This document shows, piece after piece, positions 1 through 7,869 of a stretch of 10,502 nucleotides of DNA. Position numbers and translations under genes: made by a program. The notes beneath the pieces were generated by a model that saw only the letters and a program-made list of their open reading frames with translations, ran no database searches and was not told where the DNA came from. Each line of letters opens with the position of its first letter. Positions within the stretch are counted from its first letter, which is position 1. The stretch comes from M55B118 sp964501715 (GTDB taxonomy: Bacteria; Bacillota_I; Bacilli_A; Izemoplasmatales; Izemoplasmataceae), in NCBI GenBank assembly GCA_964501715.1, contig CAZCTR010000032.1, positions 1-10,502 of the forward strand. The letters run 5' to 3'.

Positions 1-992
1 TTTCTCACGACTTCACCGTCGATGAAGAGGAGTCCTTCCTCCTTGCCGCCGGCGATGCCGATGTCTGCGTCCCGCGCCTCGCCCGGACCGTTCACGGCGC
101 AACCCATGACCGCGATGGTGAGCGAGGTCGGATGGTTGTCGAGATACGCCTCGACCTTTTTCACAAGGGCGTCCATGTCATACGCGAGCCGTCCGCACGT
201 AGGACAGCTAATGAGTGTGGGGGCATCATAGAGCCCGAAGCTCGAGAGCAATGTCTTGCAGGCCTTGAGTTCCTTGAGCCTGCCCGCGGAAAGCGAGATT
301 CGGATCGTGTCGCCGATGCCGTGATAAAGCAGTGTGCCAAGCCCGGCCGCGCTCTTGATCGTGCCCTGATAGGCGGGGCCGGCCTCGGTGATGCCTATAT
401 GCAAGGGGATGTCGAACGTCTTTGCCGCAAGCATGTTGGCCTCGATGGTGAGACGGACATCTGAGGCCTTGAGGCTCAATATGATGTCCTTGAAATCAAG
501 GGCCTCAAGTATCTCAACGTGCCTCTTCGCGCTCTCGACCATCGCCTTTGCGGTCCGCCCGTAGCGCTTCAGCATGTCTTTTTCGAGACTGCCCGCATTG
601 ATGCCGATGCGGATCGGGATGCCTTTTTCACGGCAGGCGTCGACGACCGCCTTGATTTTTTCCTGCGAGCCGATGTTGCCCGGGTTGATGCGGATCTTCG
701 CGACGCCGGCCTTTGCGGCCTTGATTGCATAGGCGTGGTTGAAATGGATGTCCGCAACGACGGGCACACTTGTCTGCGCCACAATCTCTTGAAGTGCGTC
801 CGCATCCGCATCGTCGAACACGGCCACACGGACGATCTCCGCTCCGCTGGTGGCGTAGGTGTTGATCTCCTTGACGAGTGCGTCGACGTGTTCGCTCTTC
901 GTGCGCGCCATCGTCTGGATGACGACCTTGTTCTGGGCGCCGACTTGGACATCACCGACCATGACCTTTCTTGTCTTTTCACGTGTATGCAT
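1..992 (-). CDS. ispG: 4-hydroxy-3-methylbut-2-enyl diphosphate synthase (IspG/GcpE), 3' end cut by window edge
   Basis: IspG reductively opens the cyclic diphosphate MEcPP to HMBPP, the penultimate step of the MEP isoprenoid pathway. It is a cytosolic 4Fe-4S enzyme. I read 330 residues on the minus strand from ATG at 992, and the frame is still open at base 1. Visible family motifs are VADIHFNHAYA (about 78-88), RINPGNIGS (101-109), IPIRIGINAGSLE (125-137), SLKASDV (173-179) and GITEAGPAYQGTIKSAAGLG (200-219). The cluster ligands are C263 and C266 (ISCPTCGR) and C298 (GCAVNGPGE). The text ends at GLLFIDGEVVRK. The Bacillus enzyme has only a few dozen more residues, so about 90 percent of the gene is here. 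The start is set by alignment of the TREKTRKVMVGDVQVG segment with the usual IspG N-terminus. GGAG at 1004-1007 is a possible but rather distant ribosome site. The gene diverges from rpmG. Confidence 0.97.
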   Translation of the reverse strand, partial: MHTREKTRKVMVGDVQVGAQNKVVIQTMARTKSEHVDALVKEINTYATSGAEIVRVAVFDDADADALQEIVAQTSVPVVADIHFNHAYAIKAAKAGVAKIRINPGNIGSQEKIKAVVDACREKGIPIRIGINAGSLEKDMLKRYGRTAKAMVESAKRHVEILEALDFKDIILSLKASDVRLTIEANMLAAKTFDIPLHIGITEAGPAYQGTIKSAAGLGTLLYHGIGDTIRISLSAGRLKELKACKTLLSSFGLYDAPTLISCPTCGRLAYDMDALVKKVEAYLDNHPTSLTIAVMGCAVNGPGEARDADIGIAGGKEEGLLFIDGEVVR

Positions 993-1007
993 AATATCAC
1001 CGACTCC

Positions 1008-1013
1008 ATTATA
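1008..1013 (-). promoter_or_regulatory. candidate -10 box for ispG
   Basis: A perfect TATAAT reads leftward at 1013-1008, 15 bases before the ispG ATG. No good -35 hexamer lies 16-18 bases upstream. If this box is used, the transcript would start near 1001 and carry a leader of under ten bases that excludes the GGAG at 1004-1007. It is therefore either a near-leaderless start or a chance match. Confidence 0.35.
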
Positions 1014-1044
1014 CTACAGACTGAAAGAATTGCGAGAGTAGTCC

Positions 1045-1073
1045 TTGATTTTTGTCTGTGATAATGGTATCAT
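1045..1073 (+). promoter_or_regulatory. candidate SigA-type promoter for rpmG
   Basis: TTGATT at 1045-1050 and TATCAT at 1068-1073 are separated by exactly 17 bases. Each hexamer differs from consensus at two positions or fewer. The rpmG ribosome site follows at 1089-1095, so the leader would be about 25 bases. An alternative -10, GATAAT at 1060-1065 with an upstream TG, overlaps it. Because no other promoter is visible before 3040, this one probably also serves the kinase and hydrolase by readthrough. Confidence 0.6.
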
Positions 1074-1102
1074 TTCATTGACTTTTGTGAGGAGGCTAGA
1101 CC

Positions 1103-1252
1103 ATGCGAGTGCAATTTACACTTCAGTGTACAGAGTGCAAACACGAAAACTATCAGTACACCAAAAACAAACAGACCCAAAGCGGGCGTGTCGAAGTCAA
1201 GAAGTACTGCCCGAACTGCAACAAACACACGAACCACAAAGAGAAAAAATAA
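1103..1252 (+). CDS. rpmG: 50S ribosomal protein L33 (zinc-binding, four-cysteine form)
   Basis: L33 is a small protein of the large ribosomal subunit, near the E site. The 49-residue product has C9-x2-C12 (QCTECK) and C36-x2-C39 (YCPNCN). That is the zinc-ribbon (C+) form, rather than the cysteine-less form made in some bacteria under zinc starvation. The lysine-rich tail ends in HKEKK, and the length matches the family. A strong site, GAGGAGG at 1089-1095, lies seven bases before the ATG. A SigA-type promoter is visible upstream and an A/T-flanked hairpin follows the stop directly. No Zur-like operator was recognised in the upstream region. The gene is too short for many ORF callers, but the motif pattern makes the call firm. 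Confidence 0.95.
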   Translation: MRVQFTLQCTECKHENYQYTKNKQTQSGRVEVKKYCPNCNKHTNHKEKK

Positions 1253-1280
1253 AAAAACTTCTTGCTTAAGAAGTTTTTTT
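1251..1280 (+). terminator. intrinsic terminator or attenuator after rpmG
   Basis: Seven A's (1251-1257), CTTCTT (1258-1263), loop GCTT, AAGAAG (1268-1273) and seven T's (1274-1280) form a hairpin of up to 13 pairs with a U-tract. The GC content of the stem is low, so termination may be only partial. The hairpin is symmetric and could act in both directions. The kinase ribosome site starts only six bases beyond it. Confidence 0.75.
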
Positions 1281-1297
1281 CAATTAGGAGGTTGCCC

Positions 1298-2376
1298 ATG
1301 GACAAGAAAGTCTATGCCGTCGATGTTGGTGGCACCGCGATCAAGATCGCGCGCTTCACTTATGATGGCGCACTTGAGGAGACGTTCTCGATCAAGACGG
1401 ACCGTTCCGAGAACGGTAAACACGTCTTCAGAGACATCGCCCAGGCGATCAAGGGAAAAACTCCCGACCTTAAAAGCATCGCAGGCATCGCCGTCGGCGT
1501 GCCCGGACCCGTCAAGGGCACGACGGTCTACGGTGCGGTGAACATAGGCTGGGGCGAGACCGATGTGGGGAAACGCATGAAGGCATGTCTCGGCGCGGAT
1601 GTGCCCATATATGTGGACAATGACGTCAACCTCGCGGGACTCGGAGAGTTCCACGCCCACAAGGACGTGGACTCGATGGTGCTGCTCGCGCTCGGCACAG
1701 GCATCGGGGGCGGCATCGTCATCGGTGGCAGGATCCACACCGGGCACAACGCGGCCGCGGGAGANNNNNNNNNNNNNNNNNNNNNNNNNNNNNNNNNNNN
1801 NNNNNNNNNNNNNNNNNNNNNNNNNNNNNNNNNNNNNNNNNNNNNNNNNNNNNNNNNNNNNNNNGCGGCATCGTCATCGGTGGCAGGATCCACACCGGGC
1901 ACAACGCGGCCGCGGGAGAGTTCGGCCACATGAAACTCTTTGATGATGGCCCTGTCTGCGGATGCGGAAACACCGGGTGTTTCGAGACGTTCGCGAGCGC
2001 GAACGCTGTGAGAAGGCTGGCCCAGGAAGCGATCGACGGGGGCGCGGACACGGTGATGGACACCATGGCCCCGCTCAATGCGAAGAAAGTGTTCGATGCG
2101 GCCAAGCAGGGAGACAAGACCGCGCTCAAAATAGTCGATGACGTGAGCGCCACGATCGCCAAGGCGGTGCAGATCATCACCGTATCCTACGACCCCGAAG
2201 CCGTCTTCATCGGCGGCGGGCTCTCAAAAGCGGGCGATTTCCTGATCGACCGCATTGCGGCGCATTATGAATCGATCGCCTTCAAGAATGTCGCACACAC
2301 CCCGATCCGCCAGGCGTCGCTCATCGAACGCGCGCAGATCTATGGGGGCTACGCCCTCGTGATGCATCATGGTTAA
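1298..2376 (+). CDS. glcK: ROK-family sugar kinase, probable glucokinase, interrupted by an artefactual N gap
   Basis: This is a cytosolic ATP-dependent sugar kinase of the ROK family, probably making glucose-6-phosphate. Substrate specificity is inferred and not shown. As printed, the frame breaks at the N run at 1765-1864. Joining base 1764 to 1920 removes the duplicated 55-mer and gives one 307-residue protein, the normal ROK length. Numbered in that joined form, it has the phosphate-binding DVGGT at 9-13, VDNDVN with catalytic-base D109, the loop GTGIGGG (133-139), and the ROK signature with E156, H159 and CGCGNTGCFE (169-178). H159, C169, C171 and C176 are the usual zinc ligands. AGGAGG at 1286-1291 lies six bases before the ATG, which rules out the upstream TTG at 1262. 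The last eight bases overlap the next gene. Other ROK substrates such as fructose or allose remain possible. Confidence 0.9.
1710..1764 (+). repeat. 55-base direct copy, left side of gap
   Basis: These 55 bases are identical to 1865-1919. They code for the kinase segment GIVIGGRIHTG and the following residues. Copy length and position, exactly abutting the N run, point to two contig ends sharing an assembly k-mer rather than to a biological repeat. Confidence 0.95.
1765..1864. other. assembly gap, 100 N
   Basis: Exactly 100 N's, the conventional placeholder for a gap of unknown size. The identical flanks imply that the true gap length is minus 55, meaning no sequence is missing. Deleting the gap and one copy keeps the kinase reading frame. 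Confidence 0.97.
1865..1919 (+). repeat. 55-base direct copy, right side of gap
   Basis: This is the second copy of 1710-1764. It runs straight into the unique sequence GTTCGGCCACATG, which encodes the remainder of the ROK GEFGH motif. That is exactly what should follow the left copy. Confidence 0.95.
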
Positions 2377-2998
2377 GGCGATATTCAACGAGTTCGCGGA
2401 GAATTCCTACATCCTCCATGATGACAAGGAAGCCTTCGTCATCGACCCCGGTTCGAACACTGATGCTTTGAAAGAGGCGCTCAGGGAACTCGATGTGCGC
2501 GTGAGGGGCGTGCTGCTCACGCACGGGCATTTCGACCACATCAACGGATTGAACGACCTGCTTGAAAGCTTTGATGTGCCCGTCCATATCCACGAGGCCG
2601 ACCGCGATTTCCTCTTCGACCCGGGCCTCAACCTCTCCATCCACATGGGCGGCGCGACCATGCGCTACAAGCTCGAAAAGAAGGAGAAGCTCATCACCTT
2701 CAACGAGGAAGACACCTTCACCCTAGGCGATGAGACAATCACCGTCACCCACACCCCGGGGCACACCCGCGGGTGCGTGCTCTTCCATTACAAGGACATC
2801 GTCTTCACCGGCGACACCCTCTTCAGGGAGACTGTCGGACGCACGGACCTGCCCACCGGCGACATGGAATCCATGAAAGATTCCATCGCCAGGATCGCAG
2901 ACATTCTAGGACCCAACACGGTGCTTTATCCGGGACATGGTCCACGCACGACGATGGCTCATGAAAGACTGCACAATTTCGCCTTGAAAGCCGCCTAG
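2369..2998 (+). CDS. metallo-beta-lactamase-fold hydrolase, glyoxalase II-like (YqgX type)
   Basis: This is a probable cytosolic metal-dependent hydrolase of 209 residues. The closest known context is Bacillus YqgX, annotated as a hydroxyacylglutathione-hydrolase-like protein near glcK. The metal-binding motif THGHFDH is at residues 51-57 (H52, H54, D56, H57). It is followed by TPGHT with H132, FTGDTLF with D149 and YPGHG with H190, so the ligand set is complete. The sequence has only the MBL domain, with no rhodanese or RNA-processing beta-CASP extension. The ATG lies inside the end of the kinase gene (ATGGTTAA overlap), and I see no well-spaced Shine-Dalgarno, so translation is probably coupled to the kinase. 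The stop codon sits in the loop of a terminator. The true substrate, a thioester such as S-lactoyl thiol or something else, cannot be read from sequence. Confidence 0.9.
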   Translation: MVKAIFNEFAENSYILHDDKEAFVIDPGSNTDALKEALRELDVRVRGVLLTHGHFDHINGLNDLLESFDVPVHIHEADRDFLFDPGLNLSIHMGGATMRYKLEKKEKLITFNEEDTFTLGDETITVTHTPGHTRGCVLFHYKDIVFTGDTLFRETVGRTDLPTGDMESMKDSIARIADILGPNTVLYPGHGPRTTMAHERLHNFALKAA

Positions 2999-3009
2999 CG
3001 CGGCTTTTT
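2987..3009 (+). terminator. intrinsic terminator after MBL hydrolase
   Basis: AAAGCCGC (2987-2994), loop CTAGC, GCGGCTTT (3000-3007) and then further T's to 3009 form an eight-pair GC-rich stem with a U-tract. The hydrolase TAG stop (2996-2998) lies in the loop. It separates the sugar kinase unit from the heat-shock operon. Confidence 0.85.
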
Positions 3010-3025
3010 CAATGGATTTCAATTT

Positions 3026-3052
3026 TTAGCACTCATCTGTTGACAGTGCTAA
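3026..3052 (+). promoter_or_regulatory. CIRCE operator 1 (HrcA binding site)
   Basis: TTAGCACTC (3026-3034), nine bases, then CAGTGCTAA (3044-3052). The consensus is TTAGCACTC-N9-GAGTGCTAA, so there is one mismatch, C for G at 3044. That base is also the C of the -35 hexamer TTGACA (3040-3045). Confidence 0.93.
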
Positions 3053-3068
3053 ACAAATCCTTTATAAT
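3040..3068 (+). promoter_or_regulatory. SigA-type promoter of the hrcA operon
   Basis: TTGACA (3040-3045), a 17-base spacer and TATAAT (3063-3068) are all exact consensus. The expected start is near 3075. The -35 box lies within CIRCE 1, and the start site falls at the beginning of CIRCE 2. HrcA bound at either site should therefore block RNA polymerase. Confidence 0.93.
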
Positions 3069-3072
3069 ACAT

Positions 3073-3099
3073 TTAGCATTCGGTTGTGAAGAGTGCTAA
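3073..3099 (+). promoter_or_regulatory. CIRCE operator 2 (HrcA binding site)
   Basis: TTAGCATTC (3073-3081), nine bases, then GAGTGCTAA (3091-3099). There is one mismatch, T for C at 3079, which would still pair as U-G in RNA. It spans the predicted start and leader, and ends two bases before the hrcA ribosome site GAGGTG (3101-3106). The transcript could therefore fold into a hairpin just upstream of that site. Confidence 0.93.
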
Positions 3100-3111
3100 C
3101 GAGGTGAAAGC

Positions 3112-4113
3112 ATGCTTACAGAACGACAGAAGAAAGTCCTCAAGATCATCGTCGAGACCTTTGTCAGAACCGCGGAACCCGTGGGTTCGAGGTCCCTTTC
3201 GAAGGAACTCGGCTATTCCCCGGCCACCATCCGCAACGAGATGGCGGACCTCGAGGAGGCCGGATACCTTGAGAAAACACATTCTTCAAGCGGCCGGGTG
3301 CCCAGCGAGACGGGGTACCATTATTATGTGAAGACCCTGATGCAGGAAGGCACCGACACCGAGATCGACATGACGCTGATCGACGACCTCTTCAACAAGG
3401 ACATGGCCCGTGATGAAATGATCGAGCGGGCGATACAGCTGCTTTCCCAGCTCACCAACTACACCTCGATCGCGCTCGGACCGGACGCCGGGAACGCCCG
3501 TGTCAAGAAGATAGAGATCATACCGCTCTCAGGCAGCACAAGCGTGCTCCTCGTCGTGACGAACCTCGGTCACGTCGAGAGCAAGAACATCTCCCTTCCC
3601 CCGCACACCGACATGGACGAGCTCTCGCACATCATGAGGATCTTAAACGACATCCTCTACGACGTGCCCATATCGCAGGTCTCACAGAAGCTGCGTTATG
3701 ACATCAACCAAAAGAAGATCAAGGAGCTTCTCGCCTACAACAAGGAAATCATCGACGCTTTCCTTGATGCGTTCACCCGGTTCACCCAGTCGAAGTTCTA
3801 CCTCTCGGGCCAGTCGAACATGCTCTATCAGCCCGAGTTCAAGGACCTCGACCGCGTCCGTGAACTGATGAACTTCTTCGAGAAGAACGATATCCTGAAA
3901 CTGATCGAACACTCCGATTCCAACGGCATGACCGTGCGGATCGGACGTGAGAACCAAGTCAGCGCGATGAAGGACTGTTCGGTGATCATGGTCCCCTACG
4001 AAGTCGATGAAGGCGACAAGGGCACCATCGCCGTCGTCGGTCCGACAAGGATGGAATACCGCAAGGTCATTCCGCTCCTTCAGTACATCGCCCAACATCT
4101 ATCCAAGCTCTAG
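3112..4113 (+). CDS. hrcA: heat-inducible transcription repressor HrcA
   Basis: HrcA binds CIRCE as a dimer and represses class I heat-shock genes. Its activity depends on chaperonin GroEL, and loss of GroEL capacity on heat shock releases it. The 333-residue product has the normal family length. Residues 1-75 form the winged-helix DNA-binding domain, with PVGSRSLSKELGYSPATIRN over 23-42 and SSSGRVPSETGYHYYV at 58-73. The remainder is the GAF-like dimerisation domain, including the late segment GTIAVVGPTRMEYRKVIPL. GAGGTG at 3101-3106 lies five bases before the ATG. The two CIRCE boxes directly upstream indicate autoregulation. It is the first gene of the hrcA-grpE-dnaK-dnaJ operon, and grpE follows after 12 bases. 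groES/groEL, the other expected HrcA target, is not in the window. Confidence 0.98.
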   Translation: MLTERQKKVLKIIVETFVRTAEPVGSRSLSKELGYSPATIRNEMADLEEAGYLEKTHSSSGRVPSETGYHYYVKTLMQEGTDTEIDMTLIDDLFNKDMARDEMIERAIQLLSQLTNYTSIALGPDAGNARVKKIEIIPLSGSTSVLLVVTNLGHVESKNISLPPHTDMDELSHIMRILNDILYDVPISQVSQKLRYDINQKKIKELLAYNKEIIDAFLDAFTRFTQSKFYLSGQSNMLYQPEFKDLDRVRELMNFFEKNDILKLIEHSDSNGMTVRIGRENQVSAMKDCSVIMVPYEVDEGDKGTIAVVGPTRMEYRKVIPLLQYIAQHLSKL

Positions 4114-4125
4114 AGGAGGCATCAC

Positions 4126-4719
4126 ATGGACAAGGACAAGAAGAAGGCCGAAGAGAAAGAAGTCGAAGAGGCCTTGAACGAAGAGGAGTCAAAGAAGGCT
4201 GATCCGCAGTCCGAAGAACCTGAAGAGGAGGGCACCTTCAAGGACACGGGGGACCCGCTTCAGGAAAAGGATGAGAAGATCAAGGCCCTCGAGGAGGAAG
4301 TCGCCTCGATGAAGGAACAGCTCCTCCGCAACCAGGCCGAACTACAGAACTTCAAGCGCCGGATGACCGACGAGAAGATCAAGGAGCGCAAGTTCGCGAA
4401 CGTCGAACTGATCAAGGCGCTGCTTCCCGTCATCGACAATTTCGACATCGCGCTTGAGAAGGAAAAGGACAACAAGGATTTCAAAAAGACCCTCAAAGGC
4501 TTCCAGATGATCCGCCGCGACCTCATGAAGGCGCTCAGCGATTCGGGTCTCAAGGAAGTCGAAGCATTGCACAAGCCGTTTGACCCCAACTACCATCAAG
4601 CGGTCATGAAAGAACCGAAAGAGGATGTCGAAAGCGACATCGTCATAGAAGAATTCCAGAAAGGCTATTTGTTCAAGGACCGTCTGGTCCGTCCCGCAAT
4701 GGTCAAAGTAAGCGAATAA
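4126..4719 (+). CDS. grpE: nucleotide exchange factor GrpE
   Basis: GrpE is a cytosolic co-chaperone that speeds ADP release from DnaK, and it acts as a dimer. The product has 197 residues. Residues 1-45 are a highly charged, Glu/Lys-rich and probably disordered tail. A long coiled-coil helix runs from about 46 to 95 and includes QLLRNQAELQNFKRR. The four-helix core includes LLPVIDNFDIALE (99-111). The C-terminal beta domain, which contacts DnaK, ends in the family motif KGYLFKDRLVRPAMVKVSE. The central motif HKPFDPNYHQAV (149-160) is also typical. AGGAGG (4114-4119) overlaps the tail of the hrcA stop region and lies six bases before the ATG. No internal promoter is seen, so it should be co-transcribed with hrcA. 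Confidence 0.98.
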   Translation: MDKDKKKAEEKEVEEALNEEESKKADPQSEEPEEEGTFKDTGDPLQEKDEKIKALEEEVASMKEQLLRNQAELQNFKRRMTDEKIKERKFANVELIKALLPVIDNFDIALEKEKDNKDFKKTLKGFQMIRRDLMKALSDSGLKEVEALHKPFDPNYHQAVMKEPKEDVESDIVIEEFQKGYLFKDRLVRPAMVKVSE

Positions 4720-4737
4720 TTAAGGAGAGTGTTATAA

Positions 4738-6585
<1,848 letters not shown>

Positions 6586-6588
6586 GCG

Positions 6589-6623
6589 AATGACGGAAGC
6601 AGCCTCGGCTGCTTCCTGTCGTT
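6589..6623 (+). other. hairpin between dnaK and dnaJ (weak terminator or mRNA processing element)
   Basis: GGAAGCAGCC (6595-6604) faces GGCTGCTTCC (6607-6616), so nine or ten GC-rich pairs close a two- to four-base loop. After a single bulged T (6617), AATGAC (6589-6594) pairs with GTCGTT (6618-6623), with one G-U. Only three T's follow, so full termination is unlikely. Partial attenuation, or 3'-end protection of a dnaK message, fits better. Confidence 0.7.
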
Positions 6624-6639
6624 TGAACTGAGGTGAATT

Positions 6640-7764
6640 ATGAGCAAGAGAGACTACTATGAAGTCTTGGGCGTCGACAAGAACGCGTCACAGGATGAGA
6701 TCAAGAAAGCGTACAGGAAACTCGCGAAGAAATACCATCCCGACGTCAGCCAGGAAAAGGACGCCGAAACGAAATTCAAGGAAGTGAGGGAGGCCTACGA
6801 GACCCTCTCCGATCCCAAGAAGCGTTCGCAATATGACCGTTTCGGCCACTCCGCCAACCAACAGGGCGGTGCAGGATTCGAAGGCTTCGGCGGACAGGGA
6901 TTCGGCGATTTCGATTTCGAGGACATCTTCTCGCAATTCTTCGGTGGTGGCGGCCAGGGCCGCTCCCAGCGCACAAACCGCGCCAGGAAAGGCCAGGACA
7001 TCCAGCGCCGCATGCGCGTGACCTTCGAGGAAGCCGTGAGTGGCGCCAAGAAGAAGATACGCACGACTGTTTATGAGGCCTGCACAAGCTGTGACGGCAC
7101 AGGGGCCGAGAGCCAGAAGGACATAGAGAAATGCGACCAGTGCGGCGGCATGGGCACAGTCACCATGGAACAGCAGACCCTCTTCGGCCGCACCCGCACG
7201 CAGACCGCATGCCCCAAATGCGGCGGCAGCGGACAGCAGATCAAGAACAAGTGCAAGACCTGCGGCGGTGAGGGCATGGTCGGCAAAGAGAAGACCGTCA
7301 GCGTCAACGTACCACCGGGTGTGGACACGAACAACCAGCTCCGCATGCCGGGCTACGGCCACAAGGGTCAGAACGGAGGCCCTCCGGGTGACCTCTACAT
7401 CGTCTTCGAAGTCGAGGAGAGCGACACCTTCGAACGCCACGGGGACGACCTCCTCGTCGAGGTCCCCATCACCTTCGCCCAGGCGGCGCTCGGCGATGAG
7501 ATCCGTGTGCCCACCCCTTATGGCGATGTGAAACTCAAGATTCCCGCCGGCACCCAGTCGCACAAGACCTTCCGTCTTCGCGGCAAGGGCATGCCGAACC
7601 TGAGAAGCAAGCGCAAGGGCGACGAGCATGTCGTCATCAAAGTCGTGACCCCGACCGAACTCTCCAAGGAACAAGAGGAGCTGTTCAAGAAACTGTCCGA
7701 CACAGACCTCAAGAACGATGACGAGACACTCTGGTCCAAAGTCAAAAGCAAACTCAAGAAATGA
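6640..7764 (+). CDS. dnaJ: chaperone protein DnaJ (Hsp40, class I)
   Basis: DnaJ delivers unfolded clients to DnaK and stimulates its ATPase. The product has 374 residues with full class I architecture. The J domain spans 1-70, with HPD at 33-35 and YDRFGH at 65-70. A Gly/Phe-rich linker follows at about 75-107. The zinc domain has four repeats at C148-TSC-DGTG, C165-DQC-GGMG, C191-PKC-GGSG and C205-KTC-GGEG, all cysteines intact. The C-terminal client-binding domains include VNVPPGVDTNNQLRMPGYG (about 222-240). GAGGTG (6630-6635) lies only four bases before the ATG, a short but workable spacing. It closes the heat-shock operon and is followed by a strong terminator. No prmA gene follows, unlike in many Bacillota. 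Confidence 0.99.
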   Translation: MSKRDYYEVLGVDKNASQDEIKKAYRKLAKKYHPDVSQEKDAETKFKEVREAYETLSDPKKRSQYDRFGHSANQQGGAGFEGFGGQGFGDFDFEDIFSQFFGGGGQGRSQRTNRARKGQDIQRRMRVTFEEAVSGAKKKIRTTVYEACTSCDGTGAESQKDIEKCDQCGGMGTVTMEQQTLFGRTRTQTACPKCGGSGQQIKNKCKTCGGEGMVGKEKTVSVNVPPGVDTNNQLRMPGYGHKGQNGGPPGDLYIVFEVEESDTFERHGDDLLVEVPITFAQAALGDEIRVPTPYGDVKLKIPAGTQSHKTFRLRGKGMPNLRSKRKGDEHVVIKVVTPTELSKEQEELFKKLSDTDLKNDDETLWSKVKSKLKK

Positions 7765-7769
7765 CATGC

Positions 7770-7797
7770 AAGTGGCGCCCCTTTGGGCGCCATTTTC
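7770..7797 (+). terminator. strong intrinsic terminator after dnaJ
   Basis: The left arm 7770-7780 (AAGTGGCGCCC), loop CTTT and right arm 7785-7795 (GGGCGCCATTT) give eleven pairs including one G-U and a GC-rich core, ending in T's. It marks the end of the hrcA operon. Confidence 0.9.
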
Positions 7798-7817
7798 ATT
7801 GTGCATACGCACCGGCA

Positions 7818-7846
7818 TTTACAAACAGGCCGCTTTAGGCTATACT
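7818..7846 (+). promoter_or_regulatory. SigA-type promoter for degV-rsmE-mtaB
   Basis: TTTACA (7818-7823) and TATACT (7841-7846) are separated by 17 bases, each one base from consensus. It lies just after the dnaJ terminator and about 23 bases before degV. No CIRCE element is present here, so this unit should not be under direct HrcA control. Confidence 0.8.
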
Positions 7847-7869
7847 TGTAGGCGTTAGGTGGTGTACAA

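Noticed and set aside
519..1061. 180-codon plus-strand open frame across ispG
   Set aside because: It is the reverse-complement shadow of ispG, whose motifs and cluster cysteines are unmistakable on the minus strand.
1074..1102. Riboswitch, T-box or autoregulatory leader before rpmG
   Set aside because: The leader from the predicted promoter is only about 25 bases and is mostly ribosome site, too short for such an element.
1262..1297. Upstream TTG start for the kinase
   Set aside because: It lies within the terminator hairpin and would add residues not typical of ROK kinases. The ATG at 1298 has an ideal AGGAGG six bases upstream and puts DVGGT at the usual N-terminal position.
1710..1919. 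Biological direct repeat or target-site duplication around a mobile element hidden in the N's
   Set aside because: A 55-base perfect repeat ending exactly at both gap borders, with a default 100-base gap, fits assembly overlap far better. Known transposon target duplications are much shorter.
1298..2376. Kinase as a frameshifted pseudogene or two genes
   Set aside because: The break coincides exactly with the N run and the duplicated 55-mer. Collapsing these restores a full-length ROK kinase with all catalytic and zinc residues.
6688..7818. 376-codon open frame antisense to dnaJ
   Set aside because: It mirrors dnaJ in a high-GC genome where C-ending codons remove stops on the opposite strand. 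It has no ribosome site, its start lies downstream of the dnaJ terminator, and the predicted protein has a low-complexity Ala/Leu/Val composition with no recognisable domain.
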